NCBI GenBank assembly: GCA_045106175.1
Contig: JBGCEF010000035.1
Span: forward strand, 1-10,843
Direction: 5' to 3'
DNA length: 10,843 nucleotides
Source: TMED27 sp045106175
GTDB lineage: Bacteria; Pseudomonadota; Alphaproteobacteria; Micavibrionales; Micavibrionaceae
The position numbers and the translations under genes were made by a program. Under the pieces are notes generated by a model. The model was not told where the DNA came from, made no database searches, and worked only from the letters and a program-made list of their open reading frames with translations. This document shows positions 1 through 5,794 of this stretch, in pieces. Numbering within the stretch: position 1 is the stretch's first letter; each line of letters opens with the position of its first letter.

Positions 1-2
1 CC

Positions 3-362
3 GCATATGAATACCGCACATCAGGTCGCGGTGGCATGGGCGTTACTAACATGAACCTTACGAAGAAAAATGGAGGAGAAGTCATTGCAACATTTCCTGT
101 AACCGACAGCCACCAAATTATGCTTGTAACCGACCAAGGTAAACTCATTCGCACACCTGTCGAAAATATCCGCACCACAGGCCGCAGCGCCCAAGGGGTC
201 ACCATTTTCAAAGTTAATAATGACGAAAACGTTGTGTCCGTCGCTTGGCTCGTCCAAGAAGACGACGAGGAAGATGGTATTGAAGGAACAGACGCTGAAG
301 AAGCAGTAGAATTAGAAAAACCAGCATCTGAGCCCAATGGTGAAATATCCGAACCTGAATAA
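3..362 (+). CDS. gyrA: DNA gyrase subunit A, C-terminal end (5' truncated by window)
   Basis: Only the last 119 codons are present; the gene begins outside the window. GyrA is the DNA-cleaving and religating subunit of gyrase (A2B2), which introduces negative supercoils. The visible part is the end of the C-terminal beta-pinwheel that wraps DNA: a YRTSGRGGMGV segment at the window edge, then IMLVTDQGKLIRTPV and TTGRSAQGVTIFKV, matching the last blades of E. coli GyrA (ITDAGTLVRT, VGRNTQGV). After the pinwheel comes a strongly acidic tail (QEDDEEDGIEG and beyond) that ends in SEPE; such tails are usual in GyrA and modulate DNA wrapping in E. coli. The stop is TAA at 360-362. The next gene begins 13 bp downstream, so read-through into the coaD cluster is likely. 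Identity is secure. Confidence 0.96.
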   Translation, partial: AYEYRTSGRGGMGVTNMNLTKKNGGEVIATFPVTDSHQIMLVTDQGKLIRTPVENIRTTGRSAQGVTIFKVNNDENVVSVAWLVQEDDEEDGIEGTDAEEAVELEKPASEPNGEISEPE

Positions 363-375
363 ATGAGATCACATT

Positions 376-597
376 ATGGCCAAGTATAAATCAAAATTTC
401 ATCAATATATTTGTGAAGGATTTCGATGGGCAACATTCGTGTCTGTTATTGCAACGCTTATCGTATTTCTCGCAGGTATCTGGATAAGTGAAGAGATGCT
501 GCATGATATCTTCATAAAATGCGTTTGGACAACAGTCGCTCTCGGTGTGTCTTCAATCGTAATAATGATCTTATTTAGAATCGATGATGATTTTTAA
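376..597 (+). CDS. small two-helix inner-membrane protein, unknown function
   Basis: This is a 73-residue product that I do not recognise. It has a basic start (MAKYKSKFHQ), a first hydrophobic helix at about residues 19-37 (ATFVSVIATLIVFLAGIWI), a short linker containing SEEMLHD, and a second helix at about residues 46-66, ending in the acidic tail RIDDDF. The basic N-terminus and acidic C-terminus would suit a hairpin with both ends in the cytoplasm. It starts 13 bp after the gyrA stop and ends 29 bp before coaD, on the same strand, so it may share their transcript. No strong ribosome binding site is visible; only a GAG lies about 10 bases before the ATG. The clean membrane-protein pattern and the way it fills the gap argue that it is real. 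Confidence 0.6.
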   Translation: MAKYKSKFHQYICEGFRWATFVSVIATLIVFLAGIWISEEMLHDIFIKCVWTTVALGVSSIVIMILFRIDDDF

Positions 598-626
598 ACG
601 AATAACCAAGCTCTGAAAGCATACAC

Positions 627-1133
627 ATGCAAGATGGAAAATATCTCACTGGCGTTTACCCCGGCACATTCGATCCTATTACAAAGGGGCATTTGCATCT
701 GATTAAGCGTGCATCCAAAATGGTCGATAAGTTGATTATCGGTGTTGCTGATAACAAGCGCAAAAGCCCGCTCTTTTGCTATGATGAGCGTTTTGAGATG
801 ATCCAAGAAGACATCGCCAATATGAGCGAAAAAGGCTGTGAGATAGAAGTTCAAAGATTTGATAACCTGTTAGTACATTTCGCGCGGGATGTTAAAGCAT
901 CCTGTATTTTTCGGGGGCTTCGCGCCGTTTCCGATTTTGAATATGAATTTCAACTAACGGGCATGAACGCAAAACTAGACCCAGAGATCGAAACAGTTTT
1001 TCTTATGGCATCAGAAAAATGGCAATTTGTATCGGCTAGCTTCGTAAAGGAAATATGCTCTCTCGGCGGTAATGTCGACGATTTTGTAACGCCTCAGGTT
1101 GCAGCGAAACTTAAGCAAAAATTCGAGTTATGA
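627..1133 (+). CDS. coaD: phosphopantetheine adenylyltransferase
   Basis: CoaD transfers AMP from ATP to 4'-phosphopantetheine, giving dephospho-CoA, the penultimate step of coenzyme A synthesis in the cytoplasm. The 168-residue product has the usual family length. The nucleotidyltransferase signature is at residues 11-22 (YPGTFDPITKGH), where TKGH is the T/HxGH active-site motif. RGLRAVSDFEYE is at 96-107 and WQFVSASFVKEI at 132-143, corresponding to the conserved C-terminal ATP-contacting motif that usually reads ISSSxVRE. The ATG at 627 places YPGTFDP at the normal distance from the N-terminus. No good Shine-Dalgarno sequence is visible. Proximity to gyrA is common in Alphaproteobacteria. 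The gene ends 3 bp from a convergent gene, with no room for a terminator between them. Confidence 0.96.
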   Translation: MQDGKYLTGVYPGTFDPITKGHLHLIKRASKMVDKLIIGVADNKRKSPLFCYDERFEMIQEDIANMSEKGCEIEVQRFDNLLVHFARDVKASCIFRGLRAVSDFEYEFQLTGMNAKLDPEIETVFLMASEKWQFVSASFVKEICSLGGNVDDFVTPQVAAKLKQKFEL

Positions 1134-1136
1134 TCG

Positions 1137-1625
1137 CTACGGAAAAAACGTAACCTCAATCGAAAAATTACCGTTAAACGTTGCCTCAGGATAGGGGGCT
1201 TCTGCAACACGACGCGTGTTTAATCGTGCGCCTACAAAAAATGTACTCATTCCAGCAAAATCAATAGTGAAAGCATCCGGCGATGAATAATTAAAATTAT
1301 TAACACGCGCAGTGACGCCAGGTCCCGTCACATCAAAACGCCGAGGGCGCTCTACAACGTCAACGGTATATGAAGAAAAACCAATTGCACCAGAAATTTG
1401 AACCTCTGCCGGACTGGGATTTGTAATAAATTCTATACCGCGATTGGCAGAAAAAGTGCCATCTGAGTTTGCAAAAACACGTGAACGCGGACCACCGCGA
1501 TCCAGCACTAAGCCAAAGTCTATGTCCCGAACAATGCTAATAGTCTGGGCTTCAGCTTTACTAAAACTAAAACAGGTAAGGATAAAAAAAATTATAATAA
1601 AAAAAGAGTAATAGAAATTTTGCAT
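1137..1625 (-). CDS. secreted beta-sandwich protein, DUF4402-like
   Basis: This is a 162-residue exported protein. Residues 1-26 form a signal peptide: a short polar start, a strongly hydrophobic core (FFIIIFFILTCFSF) and an AEA-Q cleavage site after residue 26. The mature part is predicted to be all-beta and shows DUF4402-like landmarks: an opening strand with IDFG (35-38), AEVQISG (73-79) leading into SSYTVDV (84-90), FVGARL (130-135), and a closing FNGNFSIEVTF (150-160) like the family's typical GxYxGxFxVxVxY ending. DUF4402 proteins are secreted or surface proteins of unknown role, some with fimbrial-like folds. The gene runs tail to tail with coaD. No Shine-Dalgarno sequence precedes the ATG at 1625, which lies in very AT-rich DNA. 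Export is well supported; the family call is from pattern memory. Confidence 0.7.
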   Translation of the reverse strand: MQNFYYSFFIIIFFILTCFSFSKAEAQTISIVRDIDFGLVLDRGGPRSRVFANSDGTFSANRGIEFITNPSPAEVQISGAIGFSSYTVDVVERPRRFDVTGPGVTARVNNFNYSSPDAFTIDFAGMSTFFVGARLNTRRVAEAPYPEATFNGNFSIEVTFFP

Positions 1626-1658
1626 ATATTAACAATCAATAATACACGCGATTGTATG

Positions 1659-1690
1659 TTTTGAAAAGATATAAATTAGTTGCTTCAAAA
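1659..1690. repeat. 7-bp inverted repeat in the intergenic region before tRNA-Lys
   Basis: TTTTGAA (1659-1665) and TTCAAAA (1684-1690) are perfect inverted copies 18 bases apart. They lie between the minus-strand DUF4402-like gene and the plus-strand tRNA promoter. This could be an operator for either gene or a chance repeat in AT-rich DNA. Nothing else in 1626-1692 is recognisable. Confidence 0.25.
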
Positions 1691-1692
1691 GC

Positions 1693-1721
1693 TTGACGTA
1701 TCGGCTGGAAAAACATATGTT
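1693..1721 (+). promoter_or_regulatory. sigma-70-type promoter for tRNA-Lys
   Basis: TTGACG at 1693-1698 (5 of 6 to TTGACA) is preceded by C, giving the CTTGAC form common in alphaproteobacterial promoters. It is followed after exactly 17 bases by TATGTT at 1716-1721. Transcription would begin near 1728, about 33 bases before the mature tRNA 5' end. The -10 element overlaps a perfect 10-bp palindrome, AACATATGTT (1712-1721), and an imperfect CTGGA/TCCAG repeat (1705-1709, 1724-1728). Whether these have any role is unknown. Confidence 0.6.
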
Positions 1722-1760
1722 CCTCCAGTCGATATTGGCAGTTAGCCATAAATGATACGT

Positions 1761-1836
1761 GATCGCGTAGCTCAGCTGGTAGAGCAACTGACTTTTAATC
1801 AGTAGGTCCAGGGTTCAAATCCCTGCGCGATCACCA
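1761..1836 (+). tRNA. tRNA-Lys (anticodon UUU)
   Basis: This is a 76-nt tRNA with every arm intact. The acceptor stem GATCGCG (1761-1767) pairs perfectly with CGCGATC (1826-1832); discriminator A is at 1833 and CCA is encoded at 1834-1836. The D arm starts TAGCTCAG. The anticodon stem ACTGA/TCAGT (1787-1791, 1799-1803) encloses the loop CTTTTAA, with anticodon TTT at 1794-1796. The T arm is CCAGG-GTTCAAAT-CCCTG. It decodes AAA and AAG lysine codons. T6 follows directly at 1837-1842 and could end transcription. The phage-type cassette on the opposite strand stops 42 bp away. Confidence 0.97.
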
Positions 1837-1877
1837 TTTTTTCCCTCATCAATCTAAAATTTTTGTTGAAAGCCAAA

Positions 1878-3743
1878 TCATGAAACGATTGCAAGCGCAT
1901 TTGTGATGATCGCATCCATGAAAATTTGCTCTGGGTGAAGGTTATCACTCTGGAATAGCGCATTATAAGCCACGTTAGAATATCCTGCGTCACTTGCATT
2001 GTTTATATCTGTGAAAGATACACCCGAAAGGGTTCGTGCAATTTCAGTCGCATCAACAACCCGTGAGCTCCAACTTTGCAACAACATGGCAGATGTTAAA
2101 TCAAGCGTGAATTGCCCGTCAACACTACTTGCCAAAGAAGGATATAGAGTGGGAGATATAATCACACATTCGCTATTCGTTGCATCAATAATGCGTTGGT
2201 ATTTTGCAATTTCAGTCGCAATAACACCGCTATTTCCGTTCACTGAACCATCTATAAAAATAAGAGGATGCCTTCCACGCAAAGGATTAGCCTCAATACG
2301 TTGAACAGCCTGCTCAAGTGTCGATCCGCCAACGCCATTAGCTTGGTTGGTAAAATTGCGACCAGATAACGTTCCAGAAAGCCCGACGCCACCAGCGCCT
2401 GCTGCATAACTGTCACCATCTACTAAATAAGCATAATCGGGCATCGCAAGCATCCTGATCGTAGTTTGATCAAGCGCAACAGGATAATATGCAATCGTTT
2501 CAATCCAACCAAAGAAGGTCTGACTGAATGCACTGCGACCACCAATAATAAGCCTGTCGACATTTGGAACGCTTCCTGATGTATCGATATTATAGGCTTT
2601 ATCATCATTGATGACGGCGTAATCATTATCTTTATATTTAAAGACACTGTTGATAGGAAATGGAGGGCTATCGGCCGCGCCTAAATTGGCTTGATCAGCA
2701 AATGAAATAGCAGAACGCCAACGCCCTCTGAAGCCTTCTCCACCTATCGCAGAAAATTCCATGCGGTTGTTAATGCTTCCGTCGTCAAACGTTAAAATAG
2801 TCTCTTCTGAGGCATTTGCTTGCAAACTTGAATAGCGAATAAGCGTTGTGCCCTCTAGCGGATTAAAAATATTGACGAAATCTGAGCCATTAATCGTAAG
2901 GGTGTCCGCAGCCCGCGTAACTAGTGTAGCTGGTGTTGTCGCAATATAAGAGGTTGTGCGCGAACCTGATTCAAATTGAACCCCCCAAACATAAACAAAA
3001 TCACCTAACTCTGATCTGGGACGACTAAAAATTTGTCCACCATCTGCAATATAAACCGCAGGTCTAGTGTCTGTAAGGTCGACCGATGTTTCGAATGTCG
3101 CGCTAATGCGATACCACCCATCAGATAAGGGTTCAATGACGCCTGATGCATTTTTTTCAATGGCAACTTCACCAGTATCCAAATCAAACGTAACCCAATT
3201 CAGTTGATTATCTGTTCCAATACCGGCATGCACGTTACCTTTTTTAACAAACGCGGAAACCGTGTAGCTGCCGACAGTGCTGGCAACATTGCCTGCTAAC
3301 ATCCTGGAAGCATTAGGGCTCGTGCTCGTTGCCTCTAAACGCGTTGCATTTGATAAACCATCCGGCGCTATTTCCTCATTCACAACACTACAATTCAGCT
3401 TACTCCAATTTGTTGTGAATCCTGTGCTTCCTAGGATCAGGTTGGTTGCTTCACCTTCATGATAATATGATGTAACACCATTAATAGGGTTGCGCGCAAA
3501 GCGAGGCTCATTAATCGCCGCATTCTGCAAAACACCATTGCCATCTATATATGTTGCTATCGTCGAGCGTGAATAAGTAAAAGTCTCCTGAAAGCTCTGA
3601 CTTTGCTGTTTAACCGCATAGCGATCATTCTTAAAATCAACGGATAAAACAGATGCATTATCGTTGAAGCTAAAAGAGCCAGAAAGAAACCACGGACGTG
3701 TGGCATTCGGTGTGCGGCCGATAGCGTTTAGGAATCCAAGCAT
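1878..3743 (-). CDS. phage/GTA-type fibre protein with carbohydrate-binding, LamG-like and C-terminal SGNH esterase domains
   Basis: This 621-residue product reads as a receptor-binding fibre. Residues 1-60 look like an anchoring segment. Residues 56-280 form a module common in phage and prophage tail or spike proteins: YSRSTIATYIDGNGVLQNA (57-75), HEGEATNLIL (95-104), SDGWYRISATFE (207-218), TSYIATTP (264-271) and VTRAADTLTI (275-284). Residues 285-435 resemble a LamG/concanavalin-like sandwich, including RLIIGGRSAFSQTFFGWIETIAYYP. Residues 438-621 form an SGNH-hydrolase-like domain: LVDGDSY (Ser445 in GDS), NGVGGSTL (469-476), DGSVNGN (498-504) and SDNLHPEQ (599-606, Asp600 and His603). Such domains deacylate polysaccharides. 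No signal peptide is visible. AAGGAG (3749-3754) sits 5 bases before the ATG. The gene lies 21 bp after the 111-residue gene, as one operon. The fibre-type assignment is strong; gene transfer agent versus phage origin is inference. Confidence 0.82.
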   Translation of the reverse strand: MLGFLNAIGRTPNATRPWFLSGSFSFNDNASVLSVDFKNDRYAVKQQSQSFQETFTYSRSTIATYIDGNGVLQNAAINEPRFARNPINGVTSYYHEGEATNLILGSTGFTTNWSKLNCSVVNEEIAPDGLSNATRLEATSTSPNASRMLAGNVASTVGSYTVSAFVKKGNVHAGIGTDNQLNWVTFDLDTGEVAIEKNASGVIEPLSDGWYRISATFETSVDLTDTRPAVYIADGGQIFSRPRSELGDFVYVWGVQFESGSRTTSYIATTPATLVTRAADTLTINGSDFVNIFNPLEGTTLIRYSSLQANASEETILTFDDGSINNRMEFSAIGGEGFRGRWRSAISFADQANLGAADSPPFPINSVFKYKDNDYAVINDDKAYNIDTSGSVPNVDRLIIGGRSAFSQTFFGWIETIAYYPVALDQTTIRMLAMPDYAYLVDGDSYAAGAGGVGLSGTLSGRNFTNQANGVGGSTLEQAVQRIEANPLRGRHPLIFIDGSVNGNSGVIATEIAKYQRIIDATNSECVIISPTLYPSLASSVDGQFTLDLTSAMLLQSWSSRVVDATEIARTLSGVSFTDINNASDAGYSNVAYNALFQSDNLHPEQIFMDAIITNALAIVS

Positions 3744-3764
3744 AATGTCTCCTTAAGTATGTAA

Positions 3765-4100
3765 TTAAAATTTTTCCGAAATATAAACGCTTCCCGCATT
3801 GCTCACTTGCAAAGCTGAGACATGCGAATAAGCAGCGGATGCATCTGCCGCAATGGCTACATCATAATAAACGCCCTTAGGGAAAAAATGGTCATTGGTG
3901 CTCGCGGAAACGGAAGCATCGCCAAAATGAAGATAAACATCTTCTGTGGCATAAATACTGATCACTCTCGTATCATTTGAAAATGCAGTGCTGTTACGTT
4001 GCGCGGAAATACCGGATTGAATGGTATGCGCTCCATTGGGCATTAATCTTAGGGCTGGAATGACAAAATCATTCGCATCTGTTGGTAATCGTGTTGACAT
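3765..4100 (-). CDS. small beta-rich phage-type structural protein, possibly a GTA head-spike base (GhsA-like)
   Basis: The product has 111 residues, starting MSTRLPTDANDF. The frame stays open further upstream, to a TTG at 4217, but that extension crosses a terminator hairpin. The strong AGGAGA 6 bases before the ATG at 4100 fixes the start. The protein looks all-beta and compact, with no signal peptide or membrane segment. Landmarks are DFVIPALRLMPNGAHTI, RVISIYATEDVYLHFGD, and NDHFFPKGVYYD with a C-terminal SVYISEKF. The 'ATxDxYxxFGD...FP.GvyyD' pattern recalls small virion proteins found with tail or spike genes in alphaproteobacterial prophages and gene transfer agents. It lies 21 bp upstream of the fibre gene, matching the small-base plus large-fibre order of Rhodobacter ghsA/ghsB. 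Function is inferred from size, composition and partner; I could not confirm homology. Confidence 0.7.
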   Translation of the reverse strand: MSTRLPTDANDFVIPALRLMPNGAHTIQSGISAQRNSTAFSNDTRVISIYATEDVYLHFGDASVSASTNDHFFPKGVYYDVAIAADASAAYSHVSALQVSNAGSVYISEKF

Positions 4101-4106
4101 CGTTCT

Positions 4107-4112
4107 TCTCCT
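4107..4112 (-). promoter_or_regulatory. ribosome binding site fixing the start at 4100
   Basis: The minus strand reads AGGAGA, 6 bases from the ATG at 4098-4100. This is one of the best Shine-Dalgarno matches in the window. It shows that the 39 in-frame codons upstream, which begin at a TTG, are leader and not protein. Confidence 0.85.
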
Positions 4113-4128
4113 ATTTTGATAACGACAT

Positions 4129-4163
4129 AAAAAATCCGCCTTCCCGAAATGCAGGTAGGCGGA
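4129..4163 (-). terminator. intrinsic terminator-like hairpin in the leader of the spike cassette
   Basis: On the minus strand, TCCGCCT (4163-4157) pairs perfectly with AGGCGGA (4141-4135); after an A/A mismatch, two more C-G pairs follow. A run of six T comes directly after, at 4134-4129. This has the full architecture of a Rho-independent terminator, but it points toward the gene that starts 28 bases downstream. No minus-strand gene ends upstream of it. It is therefore either a leader attenuator or an insulator inherited from an ancestral phage context. On the plus strand no T run follows, so it does not serve a plus-strand gene. Confidence 0.7.
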
Positions 4164-4188
4164 CAAGACATCCTTATAATGTTTAAAC

Positions 4189-4217
4189 AAAATGCAGTAT
4201 AATTTGAGCTTTGTCAA
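4189..4217 (-). promoter_or_regulatory. candidate promoter for the spike cassette
   Basis: A perfect -35 hexamer, TTGACA, lies on the minus strand at 4217-4212. At the ideal 17-base spacing the -10 would be CATTTT (4194-4189), which is weak; the better hexamer TATACT (4201-4196) is only 10 bases away. If the promoter is real, transcription would start near 4182 and meet the terminator-like hairpin (4163-4129) almost at once. Confidence 0.3.
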
Positions 4218-4259
4218 TTATTTTTAGGAATATTTTCTTATTTCTATGATGCGAATAAA

Positions 4260-4288
4260 AAAAGCAATGTATGTTCAATATTGCTTTT
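4260..4288. repeat. AT-rich 9-bp inverted repeat upstream of the DUF502 gene
   Basis: AAAAGCAAT (4260-4268) and ATTGCTTTT (4280-4288) are perfect inverted copies around an 11-base loop. On the minus strand the stem ends in a run of seven T, which looks like a weak terminator. Only two of the nine pairs are G-C, so stability is doubtful. An in-frame ATG at 4271 lies inside the loop, one reason to prefer the later ATG at 4316 for the DUF502 gene. Confidence 0.4.
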
Positions 4289-4315
4289 CACACGCACTCT
4301 CGCCATGATGATGAT

Positions 4316-5020
4316 ATGACAGATGAGATTAAAAAACAAAAACCAGCCCCCGAAAAACCTGTAAAATCTGGTGTGATGGCAAAGTTAAGACGTTATCTTT
4401 TAACAGGTATCGTCGTGACCGCACCTATAACAATCACGATATATTTAACATACGTATTTTTAACCTTCATTGATTCTAATGTTGGTAAAATAATACCTGA
4501 CGATATCGCTGGAAAATATTATAGCGGAAGCGCAATTCCGGGGCTCGGCTTAATCGCTGCGATTATTTTCTTTATTCTGATTGGCTGGCTTGCCACAAAT
4601 TTCCTAGGTCGCTTTATCATTAAAATTTATGAATATATCCTCGACCGCATGCCTATCATTCGCAATGTCTACAGCGCGATTAAACAAATTTTTGAAACTA
4701 TCGCCGCCAGCCAATCTTCTGCTTTCCGCGAAGCTGTCATGCTTGAATATCCACGAAAAGGTGTCTATTCAATCGGCTTTGTAACAGGCACAACACAGGG
4801 TGAGGTCCAAGCAGCAACTAAAGCAGAGACAATCAATGTCTTCGTTCCTACAACACCAAATCCAACATCTGGTTATTTATTGTTTGTTCCAAAAAAAGAG
4901 CTAATTTTTCTGGATATGAGCGTTGAAGAGGCCGTGAAACTAGTCGTATCTGCTGGCATCATAACACCGCCTAGCCCAGCAGAAAAAACAAACGCAAAGT
5001 CAAAAACAAAAAAATCCTAG
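4316..5020 (+). CDS. DUF502 family inner-membrane protein
   Basis: This 234-residue protein belongs to the uncharacterised DUF502 family. After a basic, proline-containing tail, helix 1 spans about residues 27-52 (LLTGIVVTAPITITIYLTYV) and helix 2 about 75-95 (PGLGLIAAIIFFILIGWLAT). A soluble C-terminal domain carries the family's hallmark segments: RMPIIRNVYSAIKQIFETI (111-129), EYPRKGVYSIGFVTG (144-158), VFVPTTPNPTSGYL (175-188) and LDMSVEEAVKLVVSAG (199-214). The C-terminus is lysine-rich (KSKTKKS). The frame is open to an ATG at 4271, but that start lies in an inverted repeat and adds atypical residues, so I prefer 4316; neither has a clear Shine-Dalgarno sequence. cysE follows after 51 bp. 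From memory, DUF502 genes often lie near recG in Alphaproteobacteria. The molecular role is unknown. Confidence 0.9.
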   Translation: MTDEIKKQKPAPEKPVKSGVMAKLRRYLLTGIVVTAPITITIYLTYVFLTFIDSNVGKIIPDDIAGKYYSGSAIPGLGLIAAIIFFILIGWLATNFLGRFIIKIYEYILDRMPIIRNVYSAIKQIFETIAASQSSAFREAVMLEYPRKGVYSIGFVTGTTQGEVQAATKAETINVFVPTTPNPTSGYLLFVPKKELIFLDMSVEEAVKLVVSAGIITPPSPAEKTNAKSKTKKS

Positions 5021-5071
5021 AAATTTAGCACCAAAACGTGATATCGCCTGTGTAAAAGATGAAGAGGGAAT

Positions 5072-5785
5072 ATGTTTGAAACCATCAAATCGATTCAGAA
5101 AAGAGACCCGGCAAAACCAACATTTCTAGAAGTGTTTTTTGCTTATAATGGTTTCCATGCGATTGTCTGGCATAAACTATCCAATGTTTTATGGCGTTTA
5201 AACCTAAAGGCATTGGCACGCTTTACGGCGAATTTAGGCCGTATTTTTACCGCCATTGAAATTCATCCCGAAGCCAAAATCGGACGAAGACTATTTATCG
5301 ATCATGGTACCGGCGTTGTTATCGGTCAAACCGCAGTCATCGGAAATGACGTCACAATATACCATGGCGTAACATTGGGCGGGGTAGGGCGCGCAAGCGA
5401 TAAATCAGATAAACGCCACCCCACATTGGATGATGGTGCGATGATTGGTTCTGGTGCACAAATTCTTGGAAATATTATCATTGGGAAAAATGCGCGTATC
5501 GGTTCCAATTCTGTCGTAACCAACGATGTTCCGGACGAATGCACAGCAATCGGTATCCCCGCGCGCGTCATTTGCAAGGGCAAAGATGGCACAAATGATC
5601 GCGCTTATGGACTGCCATCCAGAAAAGAACTAGAAGGTCTTTCCAGCACGATTGACGGGCTAATGGTTGATATGGAACGCATCAAAAAAGCCGTGAATTT
5701 AGATGATGCAAAACACGATTCAGATATCGCAAGCACTGCGGATGCATGGAGCCGTGGTGATGAAAAGACATCAGAAAAAAGCTAA
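5072..5785 (+). CDS. cysE: serine O-acetyltransferase, short (EpsC-type) form
   Basis: The enzyme makes O-acetylserine from serine and acetyl-CoA, the committed step of cysteine synthesis. The 237-residue product lacks most of the N-terminal helical domain of E. coli CysE and begins near the FxxxAYxGFHAIxxHKL helix (about 19-45). The left-handed beta-helix follows: IEIHPEAKIGRRLFIDHGTG (62-81) with the catalytic Asp77-His78 pair, then GQTAVIGNDVTIYHGVTLGG (85-104), DKRHPTLDDG (113-122), MIGSGAQILGNIIIGKNARIG (124-144) and the terminal AIGIPAR. An unusually long charged tail (about 170-237) follows. The protein ends in EKS, without the terminal isoleucine that lets E. coli CysE dock into CysK. 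GAGGG sits just before the ATG. The gene is probably cotranscribed with DUF502. Confidence 0.93.
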   Translation: MFETIKSIQKRDPAKPTFLEVFFAYNGFHAIVWHKLSNVLWRLNLKALARFTANLGRIFTAIEIHPEAKIGRRLFIDHGTGVVIGQTAVIGNDVTIYHGVTLGGVGRASDKSDKRHPTLDDGAMIGSGAQILGNIIIGKNARIGSNSVVTNDVPDECTAIGIPARVICKGKDGTNDRAYGLPSRKELEGLSSTIDGLMVDMERIKKAVNLDDAKHDSDIASTADAWSRGDEKTSEKS

Positions 5786-5794
5786 GTTACTGAT

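Noticed and set aside
594..854. 86-codon minus-strand frame over the start of coaD
   Set aside because: It is antisense to the conserved CoaD active-site region, without promoter or ribosome binding site.
1999..2304. 101-codon plus-strand open frame inside the fibre gene
   Set aside because: It is antisense to a coherent 621-residue multidomain protein, has no ribosome binding site and no recognisable domain; it is a shadow frame. The same applies to the other open frames inside this gene.
3753..3768. TTAA-N8-TTAA resembling a CtrA box near the fibre gene, which would suit GTA regulation
   Set aside because: The canonical spacing is 7 bases, not 8, and the element overlaps the stop codon of one gene and the Shine-Dalgarno sequence of the next. 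No proper CtrA full site was seen in 4100-4315 either.
4101..4217. 39-codon N-terminal extension of the small spike protein from a TTG
   Set aside because: It would be encoded through the terminator-like hairpin and its T run. The AGGAGA at 4107-4112 clearly serves the ATG at 4100.
4100..4315. Search for a duplicated tRNA-Lys 3' end as a prophage attachment site
   Set aside because: No copy of the T-arm/acceptor sequence found at 1811-1836 was visible in this interval or elsewhere in the window by eye.
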